Assembly: GCA_947474205.1 (NCBI GenBank)
Contig: CANJIC010000059.1
Coordinates: 1 to 9,902, forward strand
DNA length: 9,902 nt
Direction: 5' to 3'
DNA from: Planctomycetaceae bacterium
GTDB taxonomy: Bacteria > Planctomycetota > Phycisphaerae > Phycisphaerales > SM1A02
Shown here: piece after piece, positions 1-7,432 of the stretch
Layout: each line of letters starts with the position of its first letter
Numbering within the stretch: the stretch's first letter is position 1
Program-made: the position numbers and the translations under genes
Notes under the pieces: model-generated
What the model was told of the DNA's origin: nothing
Database searches by the model: none
What the model saw: only the letters and a program-made list of their open reading frames with translations

Positions 1-889
1 CGCCAAAGCCCTTGCTCACGCCGGCCTTGCCTAAAAATTCCGCGTCGTCAAAATTCAGCGTGTCCCATTGCTTTTTTATTTTTTCTGGCAGCGGCTTCAC
101 TTGATCATAAAAACCTTCAATGGCAATTCGTCCATCATCGTGATGCAGGCTGGCAATCATGCGCGCCAATGAATTAATCGGATTGACGATCGCTCCGCCA
201 TACAAACCTGAATGCAAATCATGCGACGGTCCCTTCAACTTCGCCTCCACATACACCAAGCCGCGCAACATGGTTGTAATGGCGGGAGTGTCTATGTCCC
301 ACATTCCCGTGTCGCTGACAATGGCAACATCCGATTCCAATTCCTTCGCATATTCCCGAAGAAAAGGCTCAAAACTCTCACTTCCAGATTCCTCCTCGCC
401 CTCCAAAATCACGGTGACGGGGCAGGGCGGTCCACCCGCGCATGCATGCCACGCGCGCAGTGCCTCCAAGAATGTCATCACTTGTCCCTTGTCATCCACC
501 GCGCCGCGCGCCACAACGCGCTTGCCCATTGGTCCATCCACAATCACAGGTTCAAACGGCGGACTTGTCCATAGTTCAATTGGGTCGGCGGGTTGAACGT
601 CATAGTGCCCGTAAAAAAGTACGCGCGGCGCGGTCACGCCTTTTGGGCCAGGGTGCTTGGCAAGCACCATTGGATGTCCATGTGTCTTCACAAGGCGCGA
701 TTCAAAGCCGCACTCCTTCAACATGTTCGAAGCCCATTCGCCAGCGCGGCGAACATCGGCGGCGAAAGCTGGATCGGTGCTCACACTTGGTATGCGCAAG
801 AAATCCACCAACCGCTCAACGCCCGCAGGTTGGTTTGCGTCAGTCCTGGCAAGCACGCTGTCAATTTGTGTATGGGTTGAAATGCTCAT
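1..889 (-). CDS. M20-family metallodipeptidase, N-terminal part (cut by window edge)
   Basis: Reading the complement from the ATG at 889 gives 296 uninterrupted codons that run off the left edge, so the C-terminal third (usual family length about 450-470 residues) is missing. The motifs are classic for di-zinc M20 dipeptidases of the ArgE/DapE/CNDP2 group. They are YGHYDVQP (residues 93-100, metal ligand His95), GAVDDKG (129-135, bridging Asp132), EGEEESGS (163-170, likely catalytic Glu166 and metal ligand Glu167), SDTG (192-195, Asp193) and DLHSGLYGG (224-232, His226 of the dimerisation/lid domain). By analogy with CNDP2 a last metal-binding His should lie beyond the edge. The product should hydrolyse dipeptides or short peptides; no signal peptide is visible, so it is probably cytoplasmic. 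The exact substrate cannot be told. No strong Shine-Dalgarno precedes the start. The gene is divergent from the membrane protein at 997, with a 107 bp gap. The family call is very secure; the start is likely because the usual N-terminal helix begins just after it. Confidence 0.94.
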   Translation of the reverse strand, partial: MSISTHTQIDSVLARTDANQPAGVERLVDFLRIPSVSTDPAFAADVRRAGEWASNMLKECGFESRLVKTHGHPMVLAKHPGPKGVTAPRVLFYGHYDVQPADPIELWTSPPFEPVIVDGPMGKRVVARGAVDDKGQVMTFLEALRAWHACAGGPPCPVTVILEGEEESGSESFEPFLREYAKELESDVAIVSDTGMWDIDTPAITTMLRGLVYVEAKLKGPSHDLHSGLYGGAIVNPINSLARMIASLHHDDGRIAIEGFYDQVKPLPEKIKKQWDTLNFDDAEFLGKAGVSKGFG

Positions 890-983
890 GATGGACTAAG
901 GGTATCTAAATCACGCCCGCGCTCCTCTGACAATGCACCTGAATTGAGTTAGCATTCATTCATAGATTGTTTCAACCAGCAAT

Positions 984-988
984 AGGAG
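984..988 (+). promoter_or_regulatory. Shine-Dalgarno AGGAG for the membrane-protein gene
   Basis: AGGAG lies 8 nt before the ATG at 997, ideal spacing, and supports that start. It is one of only two clear ribosome binding sites in the window; the other precedes the gene at 7429. Confidence 0.75.
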
Positions 989-996
989 ATTGAACA

Positions 997-2376
997 ATGG
1001 CCGAACGAGTTGTGGTGGATCAAATTGACTTTCGCTCCGCGTTGGTGTTTCCCCGGGTTCTGAATTCAGCCACTGGCGCGTTTCAGCCCTCACGGCTTTT
1101 GGCGGCCACCTTTATTGTGCTTGCTTTGGCTGTTTTTGGCCGCTTTTACGATGCCTTGCGCGGCCCCATGATTCAGTCCGCTGGATTATTGTCGCCCACG
1201 CGCAGTTCAATTGATTCAGCCGTGGCATCCGACATGGCGCGGCGAGCGGCGCTAGAAAATTTGCCTCTAGATCAGCGGCCCGCTGGCATGGACACGCGCG
1301 GCGCAGTGGACATTGAAACGGTCTGCGGCTTGCTGCAAAGTCGCCTTGGTTCCGTCAGCGGATTTGAAGCCGACGGTATTCGCCGCGCGCTCGAGCGCCT
1401 GGAGTCGTATCGCCGCAAGGGAACATTTGATTCTTTCTCCGTCGCCGTTGGCCGCTGCATTGACGGACTTGCCGTTGGAGTTCTCACCGTCAGTCCAGTG
1501 ATGGCCGTGGGCGCCTTCGCCAATCTCTTCATTGATTTGCCGCTGGCGTGCTGGCGCGATGATCGTTGGTTCTGTTTTATATTCGGCGCGGCATTTCTTA
1601 TAGCCATGGGCACGGGCGGCGCCGCGTTGTGCCGCATGACGGCGCTTGATCTTGCGGGCAAACCAAAAATTTCCGCCGCCGCCGCGTTTGAATTTATAAA
1701 GCCGCGTTGGATCAATCACGCGCTGGTACCAGTGTGGCCGTTGCTGACGCTAGTTGTTCTTCTGCCAGTGGCGGCCATGTTGGGTTGGCTAAGCCGCATT
1801 CCACTTATAGATATTTTCGCCGGCATGGCCTATGGACTTGTGATTGTCTTGTCATTTTTCGCCGCAATTGCCCTAATTCCATGGGGTTTTTGCATGCCCT
1901 TGGCGGTGGCCGCGTCGGCGTGTGAAGGGTGCGATGGCCTTGAAGCCGCGCAACGAACCGTGGCCTATGTGTTGCGCCGCCCGTTGCAAGCGTTGCTGTA
2001 TCTCATCATGGCGGCGATTGGAATTTCACTTGTAATTTTTATCGCCGATCTGTTCGCCATGGCCACGCTTTCTTTTGCCGCGAACTTTGTGGGCGTGACT
2101 GCGGGCGAAGGTCCAATGTCTGGCCTTGCAACAATTCGCTTGCTCTTGCCAGACGATGTCGCGCCCGCGCGCAGTCTTGGTTTCACCGCGTCCATCTCCG
2201 CGGGATTTGTTGGCCTGTGGATTACAGTTGTGAAGTCGCTCGCCGCCGGCGCGTGCTTTGGCGCCTTATGGTCCGTGGCCACGGCCGCATATTTGGCGCT
2301 TCGCAAATCCTGCGACGATCAACCCTTTGACGATTTGTGGATGCCAGGCACGCCCGCCGGATCACGGCAAGATTAA
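997..2376 (+). CDS. Polytopic membrane protein of unknown function
   Basis: The 459-residue protein has no motif I can tie to a reaction. It has one N-terminal membrane helix (about 32-50) and a polar, helix-rich loop (about 55-150). A membrane domain follows, with hydrophobic stretches near 158-180, 189-210, 243-263, 273-301, 330-360 and 404-433. The segment around 310-330 (GCDGLEAAQRTVAYVLRRPL) resembles a motif I recall from planctomycete multi-helix proteins, where a D-G/W-x-A-x-S/A-R-x-x-x-Y-V core precedes a helix; this is memory, not a search. The tail after about 436 is short, polar and probably cytoplasmic. The start at 997 is supported by AGGAG at 984-988. The gene is alone on its strand: it diverges from the M20 peptidase and converges on the S1-domain gene with only 29 bp between stop codons. 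It could be a permease-like or membrane-remodelling protein, but nothing decides this. Confidence 0.88.
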   Translation: MAERVVVDQIDFRSALVFPRVLNSATGAFQPSRLLAATFIVLALAVFGRFYDALRGPMIQSAGLLSPTRSSIDSAVASDMARRAALENLPLDQRPAGMDTRGAVDIETVCGLLQSRLGSVSGFEADGIRRALERLESYRRKGTFDSFSVAVGRCIDGLAVGVLTVSPVMAVGAFANLFIDLPLACWRDDRWFCFIFGAAFLIAMGTGGAALCRMTALDLAGKPKISAAAAFEFIKPRWINHALVPVWPLLTLVVLLPVAAMLGWLSRIPLIDIFAGMAYGLVIVLSFFAAIALIPWGFCMPLAVAASACEGCDGLEAAQRTVAYVLRRPLQALLYLIMAAIGISLVIFIADLFAMATLSFAANFVGVTAGEGPMSGLATIRLLLPDDVAPARSLGFTASISAGFVGLWITVVKSLAAGACFGALWSVATAAYLALRKSCDDQPFDDLWMPGTPAGSRQD

Positions 2377-2386
2377 TTTTCAGCAC

Positions 2387-2456
2387 ATTTCAAGCGCAAA
2401 TCAGCTTAAGACAGGCCGCCCTTAAGCGAACTTGGCGCGCCAAATTTCAAGCGCAA
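2387..2456. repeat. 13-bp direct repeat flanking the stop codon of the S1-domain gene
   Basis: ATTTCAAGCGCAA occurs at 2387-2399, just beyond the stop of the S1-domain gene, and again at 2444-2456, inside its last codons. On the minus strand the inner copy encodes part of KLRLKF near the C-terminus. Read in the same frame past the stop, the outer copy would give DLRLK and then a second stop. This looks like a small duplication or an old C-terminal extension. No function is claimed. Confidence 0.5.
2404..2427. terminator. Weak inverted repeat at the convergent gene ends
   Basis: GCTTAAG (2404-2410) and CTTAAGC (2421-2427) can pair as a 7 bp stem with a 10-nt loop. The stem spans the stop codon of the S1-domain gene. 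No T-tract follows in either direction, so intrinsic termination is doubtful; it may act as a 3'-end stabilising hairpin or have no role. Confidence 0.2.
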
Positions 2457-3695
2457 TTTACGCATGGATGGATCATCTTCACGCACAGGTTTGGCGCTTT
2501 GGCGGTCATCCTTGTTGAACTTGCCACTCACGGCCACAGGTGCCGGACGGTCAAGCAACGCCTTGATGGACAAACTCACGCGCCGACGCGCAAGGTCAAT
2601 GGAAAGAATTTTAGCTGTCACAATTTGGTCCACTGTTAAAACTTTGTCGGCGGAGAAAATTCGGTCATGACTAATTTCACTGATGTGCACCAAGCCTTCA
2701 ACGCCTGGCGACAATTCCACAAACGCGCCGAACTCCGTCAGTTTAGTAACGCGGCCAGAAACACTTTCACCCACTTGCAGCGCTTCAAACTTGCCCACCA
2801 TTGGATCGTCCATCACCTCTTTGCGGCTCAACGCAATGCGCGGCGGTTTCTGGGCGCGGTCAATGCGCATCACCTTCACGCGCACAACATCGCCAACCTT
2901 CACGGCGTCCGAGGCGTTCTTCAAACGCTCATGCGCCAAGTCGCTGATGTGAATCAATCCATCCACGCCGCCAATATCCGCGAAGGCGCCGAAGGGTTGC
3001 AAACTAATAATGGTGGCCTCAAGAATTTGGCCAGTTTGTATTTCCGCCAATGTTTTCTGCTGATTTTCGCGTCGCGTCTGCGACAGCGCGGCCTTGCGGC
3101 TCAAGACCATTCGCCCGCGCTCCTTGCGCATTTCAATGATCATGCATTGCAACTTCTCGCCCAGAAAAATACTAATGTCAGGCACCGAGCGAATGTCCAC
3201 TTGGCCCGCGGGCATGAACGCGCGGTGATGCGCCACTTCCATATCCAAGCCGCCTTGATTCATGCCCACGCAACGCGCGTCCACAATTTGCCCAATTTGT
3301 AAGTTGTCCCACTGCGGCTTGGTGCGCATTCCAATGCGCGATAAAATCAACAAGCCTTCAAACGCGTCCAAGCGTTCCACCGCAAAATCCATCACGGTTC
3401 CAGCCTCGGGCGCGCTTTCAAATTGGTTTAGCGGACACACGCCTTGGCTCTTGGGTCCAAACTCAACCATCACATCGCCACCTTGCACGCGGATAATTGT
3501 TCCAGTGCGGGTGTGGCCATCGCCCTTCACTTTGGGCAGCGCTTTCTTTTCCGGAATAATTCCCAGCATGTCATTTTCACTTAGCCCAGCTAAAGCTTGC
3601 TCCATTTCTTGAGCCAGCACATCGTCCATTTTGAATGGGCTTGCGGCAGATTTGGAGGCGGGCGGGTTGGATGGCTCGTTGGGCTGTATTGACAT
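2406..3695 (-). CDS. S1 RNA-binding protein with four S1 domains (ribosomal protein S1 / RpsA family)
   Basis: The 429-residue protein has a polar N-terminal region (1-58) and four S1-type OB folds near residues 61-122, 133-201, 220-291 and 306-378. A basic tail (380-429) contains KLRLKFG. Domains 3 and 4 carry the full RNA-binding signature: PFGAFADIGGVDGLIHISDL (234-253) and EFGAFVELSPGVEGLVHISE (321-340). Domains 1 and 2 are diverged (for example GGLDMEVAHHRAFMPAGQVD, 148-167), as in ribosomal S1, where the first domains contact the ribosome through protein. It most likely helps mRNA docking on the 30S subunit. A general RNA-binding or ribosome-associated S1 factor is the alternative, because proteobacterial S1 has six domains. 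No Shine-Dalgarno precedes the ATG at 3695 or the next in-frame Met (residue 23), so the start is unsure. A 225 bp gap separates it from the divergent pilM gene. It is not followed by another minus-strand gene and looks monocistronic. Confidence 0.9.
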   Translation of the reverse strand: MSIQPNEPSNPPASKSAASPFKMDDVLAQEMEQALAGLSENDMLGIIPEKKALPKVKGDGHTRTGTIIRVQGGDVMVEFGPKSQGVCPLNQFESAPEAGTVMDFAVERLDAFEGLLILSRIGMRTKPQWDNLQIGQIVDARCVGMNQGGLDMEVAHHRAFMPAGQVDIRSVPDISIFLGEKLQCMIIEMRKERGRMVLSRKAALSQTRRENQQKTLAEIQTGQILEATIISLQPFGAFADIGGVDGLIHISDLAHERLKNASDAVKVGDVVRVKVMRIDRAQKPPRIALSRKEVMDDPMVGKFEALQVGESVSGRVTKLTEFGAFVELSPGVEGLVHISEISHDRIFSADKVLTVDQIVTAKILSIDLARRRVSLSIKALLDRPAPVAVSGKFNKDDRQSAKPVREDDPSMRKLRLKFGAPSSLKGGLS

Positions 3696-3920
3696 GGTGT
3701 TTTGGGGGGTCCACAGAGAGTATCCGCGAATGGTTCACTTTGGGTAAAAATCTAGGCAACATAATGTCATGCGATTACGTAAAGTTTCATTCCCATCGCT
3801 ATCCCGTGAATAGGTATATTCCCCATCCACTCTCTTTACCTCAAGAACCAATGTGACCCGTCATGTACCCAACCACATTCGAATTCAATTTCGAAATCAC
3901 AATGAGAAAATCGCAATCGC
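3696..3920. other. Divergent intergenic region between the S1-domain gene and pilM
   Basis: This 225 bp gap must hold the control elements for both the S1-domain gene (leftward) and the pilus operon (rightward). I see no convincing sigma70 pair. The best rightward candidate, TTGGGT (3740-3745), 16 bp, TAATGT (3762-3767), is weak. TTCGAA occurs twice, 12 bp apart (3878-3883 and 3890-3895), close to the pilM start. It could be an operator or chance in an AT-rich stretch. Neither flanking gene has a clear Shine-Dalgarno. Confidence 0.4.
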
Positions 3921-5999
3921 ATGGCTAAGAACAAATCTGCTTGGGGTATAGAAATTGGGGCGCATGCAATTAAAGCCGTTCGTCTTGAACGCAGTGGTGA
4001 CGAAGCGGTCATCACCGACTTTGCGTGCATACCCCATAACAAACCATTGACCACCCCAGATTTGGATGTCGCGGAAATGACGCGCCTCACCATGGGACAG
4101 TTGGTTGCATCTAAAAATCTCGAGGATCAAAAAGTTGTGATTTCGGTTCCAGGGCATTCGGCCTTGGCGCGCTTCGCCAAGCTGCCTCCGGTGGAACCCA
4201 AAATGATTCCCAACATTGTGAAGTTCGAAGCGGTGCAACAAATTCCGTTTCCAATTGAAGAAGTCGAGTGGGATTATCAAACATTCGCCTCGCCCGACAA
4301 TCCCGAAGTGGAAGTCGGTATTTTCGCCATCACCAAAGAGCGAATTGATGAACGACTGAAGTTGTACGCCGAATACGGCATTCGTCCAGAGATTGTCACG
4401 CTGGGACCATTGGCGGTTTTTAACGCGGTTTCATATGACCTTGTCTTGGAATCCGAGCACAAACCAGTGGTGGTTCTGGATATTGGAACACAAGCCAGCG
4501 ATGTGATCATCGCCGACAACAGTCGGTGTTGGATTCGCACATTCCCGTTGGGTGGAACGCATTTCACCGACGCACTGCAAAGTGCATTTCAGATTACATA
4601 CAGCAAGGCTGAAAAATTGAAGGCTGAAAGCGCAACCAGTAAATATGCGCGTCCAATGATGCAAGCCATGCGGCCTGTCTTTGGCGATCTTGTGCAAGAA
4701 GTCCAGCGCTCCATTGGGCATTATCAAACGAATCATCGTGAAAGCCCAATTTCAACAATTCTGGCAGTTGGCAGCACATTTCGCATTCCGGGACTTCGTA
4801 AATTTTTGGGTCTTCAATTAAGTTTGGAAGTCAATCGTATTGATGAGTTCAAACGAATTCGTGTGGAAGGGCGCGAAGCCGCTGATTTTGCCGCAAATAC
4901 AATGAGTTTTGTAACGGCCTACGGGTTGGCGCTACAGGGCATTGGATTAAGCCGCATCAGCGTCAACCTGGCTCCAGTTCGTGGACTTCGGGACAAACTT
5001 TGGGTCGCGAAAAACAAGTGGTTTATTGCAGCCGCAAGCATCGCGCTTATTGGATCGGCGGCAATGTACGTGTCGCCCATTCTTGAGCAGCAATATTTAG
5101 ATTCAGGTGATATCACCCTTGTCGCATCTGCCATCAAGGCTGGTGAACAACTTCAAACCCAATTGAAAGAGGCTGATTCAGTTGGTGAGGGCGGCGCGAT
5201 TGTGTTGAATGCGCAAAGACTCGTCAATGACAGCAGAAGAATTTGGCCATGCATAGTCAATGATGCGATCGAGTCAACGCTTGCGGCCAAGCCAACAATT
5301 GAATTAACTGCTACCGATGCCGCCACGATTGCCGCCATTCCAGCCAAAGAACGCAAAAGAATTGTGCTGGAAAATCTTTCAGGTGAATACAAACTTGACG
5401 CGACCACACAGAAGCGCACCATTCTTGTCACCATGAAAATAGAATTTGCCAATTCAGGCAAGAAGACATTTTTAAAGGACACAATTCAGAAGTGGCTTCG
5501 TGACAATTCCGACCGAGGCGATAAAGTCCCTTACATCATTCTTCCAGAATCAATTGCACTGGCGGGCGAACTCTCCGAATTCGTCATGCCTGGACTTGCG
5601 GCGGCCCAAATTATTCCAAACACCAAACCTGACCCGAGTCCTCCAGAAGTTGCCACTGTCCCAGCGTCCACTCCATCCGCACCGCCGCCCCGATCTTCTG
5701 GCGGTGGTCGCCAACACAATGAAACTGGAGCAGGGGTATCTCGGGATTCCGCGGGGGGCAATCAGATTGCGCCACCCGATAGTTCCACGGCGGAATCCCC
5801 AAGTGGAAATCAAGCGTCAACGCCAAGCGGGGAAAAAGTAGAATCTGGAAATACCGACCTAGACCGATTGGCCCCGATTGGGAATGAGCCACTGGTATAC
5901 GGGCCAGGCTTAACTATTTACAAAGGAGTCATTGTTTTTACCGTTCAAATTCGTGACGGCTCCGGCGAGCACAAACCTTCCGAGCCAGTAACACCATGA
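3921..5999 (+). CDS. pilM: PilM-type actin-like ATPase fused to a PilN-like tail, membrane helix and periplasmic region
   Basis: The first ~345 of 692 residues are a PilM/FtsA-like actin fold. WGIEIGAHAIKAVRLE (8-23) is the phosphate-1 loop. SVPGHSALARFAKLPP (75-90) is typical of PilM. DIGTQASDVIIAD (187-199) is phosphate-2, and LAVGSTFRIPGLRKFL (281-296) is the adenosine motif. PilM is a cytoplasmic ring protein of type IV pili that binds the N-terminal INLLP tail of PilN. Here ISVNLAPVRGLRDKLW (346-361) follows directly, then a membrane helix (about 367-386), so the chain itself supplies a PilN-like tail and crosses the membrane. Residues 387-560 would be periplasmic and have no motif I recognise. 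Residues 565-648 are Pro/Ser/Gly-rich and probably disordered, ending in a short hydrophobic stretch (664-677). Ordinary PilM is about 350 residues, so the extension nearly doubles it. There is no strong Shine-Dalgarno at 3921. The stop overlaps the next gene's ATG by 4 bp. The PilM core is secure; calling the extension PilN-like is inference. Confidence 0.88.
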   Translation: MAKNKSAWGIEIGAHAIKAVRLERSGDEAVITDFACIPHNKPLTTPDLDVAEMTRLTMGQLVASKNLEDQKVVISVPGHSALARFAKLPPVEPKMIPNIVKFEAVQQIPFPIEEVEWDYQTFASPDNPEVEVGIFAITKERIDERLKLYAEYGIRPEIVTLGPLAVFNAVSYDLVLESEHKPVVVLDIGTQASDVIIADNSRCWIRTFPLGGTHFTDALQSAFQITYSKAEKLKAESATSKYARPMMQAMRPVFGDLVQEVQRSIGHYQTNHRESPISTILAVGSTFRIPGLRKFLGLQLSLEVNRIDEFKRIRVEGREAADFAANTMSFVTAYGLALQGIGLSRISVNLAPVRGLRDKLWVAKNKWFIAAASIALIGSAAMYVSPILEQQYLDSGDITLVASAIKAGEQLQTQLKEADSVGEGGAIVLNAQRLVNDSRRIWPCIVNDAIESTLAAKPTIELTATDAATIAAIPAKERKRIVLENLSGEYKLDATTQKRTILVTMKIEFANSGKKTFLKDTIQKWLRDNSDRGDKVPYIILPESIALAGELSEFVMPGLAAAQIIPNTKPDPSPPEVATVPASTPSAPPPRSSGGGRQHNETGAGVSRDSAGGNQIAPPDSSTAESPSGNQASTPSGEKVESGNTDLDRLAPIGNEPLVYGPGLTIYKGVIVFTVQIRDGSGEHKPSEPVTP

Positions 6000-7432
6000 A
6001 TGCTCCCAAATTCAATCTCTCAATGTTGAAGAACATTGACTTCACGCAACTCACCGCAATCGCCAAGCAACGCGGGGTTCTTATAGTTTCTGTGCTTGTG
6101 ATTGTTATCGCGCCGCTGGCGGCGTGGTGGTTTCGCTCGGGTCTCACAGATAAAATTGAAGAAACAATGTCCCAGCGGGTGAAAGATTTTGCAAAGATGA
6201 GCGAGTTGAGCCAAACGGAGGTGAAAGTGCGTGGGGCGACCGTGGCGCAGGACACAACATCAAAGGTCAGTCTCAATGGAATACTTATTCAAGCGTTGCA
6301 GGATCGAAATCTCGCTCTTGAAAATGAATTGAAGGACGTGTACCAAGCCGCAATTGAATACAACCAAAAGCACCACTCATTTATTCCACTCAAGGACAAT
6401 CAAGGCAATGATAAAATTATATTTCCAAAGCCAGATCGAAACGATGTGATTGAAGAAATTTATTTTCCTGCGATTATTCCAGCCTATCAAGCGCTTCTGG
6501 TGGACAATCGAACGGGGCAAGCGCCCGATTCCGCGGCGGTGCTTGAGGCGGTGCAGCGCCGATCAAGCGATTTTATTCTTTCTGATCTGAAGAAAAAATC
6601 CATCACCGAAGTGACTGACCCCAAGGAGTTGTCGGATTTAACGGCGGCTTTGCGTGGGGCTCGTCTTGCCAGTTTGGATGCCAAGGCTAGGGAAATATCG
6701 GTGTATTTGGATTCTTCGGCGATCGTCATGCCGCAAATAAAAAAGAATATTACTCCTGCAGACTGTTTCATTTTGCAATGGGATTTGTGGGTGCTGCAGG
6801 ACATCTTCAGTGCGATCGCCGCGGGCAACGCTGGAGTGACAGATGGAGTTATTTCCGCTCCGGTAAAACGGATCATCTCTATTGCTATCGATCCATTGGT
6901 CTTGAAAGCATTGGCCACCGATGCGTCCGCCGAGAAGCCCGCCGCGGATCCAGCGCAATCAGCAGCGGAGCCTGCAAAAGAAGAGGAAGCCACAGGCGAG
7001 GCGATCATGCCCGGTACTGAAATTGCGCCGGATTATGCCACTTCCATGACTGGGCTGAAAAGTTGCCAGTTGTATGACGTACGCAATGTGAAATTGAAAC
7101 TGATTGTGGCCACGGAGGACATGCCCAAAGTATTCAATGCCTTTGCCCAAGAAAATTTCATGACCATCACGCAAGTTAAAATGTCACCCGTTGATGTTTT
7201 TGCCGCGGCGCGCCAGGGATACATCTACGGTAAAGAGCCATGTAGTGAGGTCGACATGACATTGGAGACGATTTGGTTTCGTGCATGGACGACATTGCAA
7301 ATGCCAATTGAATTAAAAAATAAACTTGGAACACGTGGAGTTGACATGCCCGTCAAGAACAATTCAGAGCAACCCGCGGATCAACCCAAGGATCAACCCA
7401 AGGATGCCGCAAGCGAGGATTCCAAATCATGA
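5996..7432 (+). CDS. Single-pass inner-membrane protein of the pilM operon, PilO-like topology
   Basis: The 478-residue protein has a short basic cytoplasmic start (1-26), one membrane helix (about 27-46) and a large periplasmic part. That part opens with a charged helical stretch (51-75) and a probable second helix at 95-125. A conserved-looking core QWDLWVLQDIFSAI (261-274) precedes an Ala/Glu/Pro-rich linker (308-340). A C-terminal domain (about 355-435) ends in MTLETIWFRAWTTLQMP (421-437). Topology, size and position after pilM suggest the role of PilO or PilN in an inner-membrane alignment complex. I see no sequence match to PilO and the function is inferred from context. The tail carries a short tandem repeat (EQPA-DQPK-DQPK, residues 458-469). 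The ATG overlaps the pilM stop (ATGA, 5996-5999), and no Shine-Dalgarno is visible, so translation is probably coupled. The next gene starts inside its stop codon in the same way. Confidence 0.87.
   Translation: MNAPKFNLSMLKNIDFTQLTAIAKQRGVLIVSVLVIVIAPLAAWWFRSGLTDKIEETMSQRVKDFAKMSELSQTEVKVRGATVAQDTTSKVSLNGILIQALQDRNLALENELKDVYQAAIEYNQKHHSFIPLKDNQGNDKIIFPKPDRNDVIEEIYFPAIIPAYQALLVDNRTGQAPDSAAVLEAVQRRSSDFILSDLKKKSITEVTDPKELSDLTAALRGARLASLDAKAREISVYLDSSAIVMPQIKKNITPADCFILQWDLWVLQDIFSAIAAGNAGVTDGVISAPVKRIISIAIDPLVLKALATDASAEKPAADPAQSAAEPAKEEEATGEAIMPGTEIAPDYATSMTGLKSCQLYDVRNVKLKLIVATEDMPKVFNAFAQENFMTITQVKMSPVDVFAAARQGYIYGKEPCSEVDMTLETIWFRAWTTLQMPIELKNKLGTRGVDMPVKNNSEQPADQPKDQPKDAASEDSKS
7367..7402 (+). 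repeat. 12-bp tandem repeat in the coding tail, three units
   Basis: GATCAACCCAAG occurs twice in tandem (7379-7390, 7391-7402). A degenerate first unit, GAGCAACCCGCG, lies at 7367-7378. In frame the units encode EQPA, DQPK and DQPK near the C-terminus of the second operon gene. The repeat is a multiple of three, so slippage would change tail length without a frameshift. Confidence 0.8.
7415..7419 (+). promoter_or_regulatory. Shine-Dalgarno GAGGA for the third operon gene
   Basis: GAGGA lies 9 nt before the ATG at 7429, inside the last codons of the preceding gene. With the 4-bp ATGA overlap it supports this start and allows both coupled and independent initiation. Confidence 0.7.

Noticed and set aside
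159..899. Several plus-strand open frames opposite the M20 peptidase
   Set aside because: The minus strand reads a complete set of M20 catalytic motifs through the same region, and the plus-strand products show no domain character.
2667..3302. A 211-codon plus-strand frame opposite the S1-domain gene
   Set aside because: The product is rich in His, Arg, Asn and Ala in a pattern expected from the antisense of a GC-biased gene; the S1 domains on the other strand are unambiguous.
3721..3835. Possible regulatory RNA in the gap between the S1-domain gene and pilM
   Set aside because: I found no stable hairpin plus T-tract and no match to a riboswitch I know.
3902..3928. An 8-codon upstream frame (MRKSQSHG) overlapping the pilM start
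   Set aside because: It has no Shine-Dalgarno, is very short, and one such frame is expected by chance in an AT-rich leader. Coupling to pilM is possible but unsupported.
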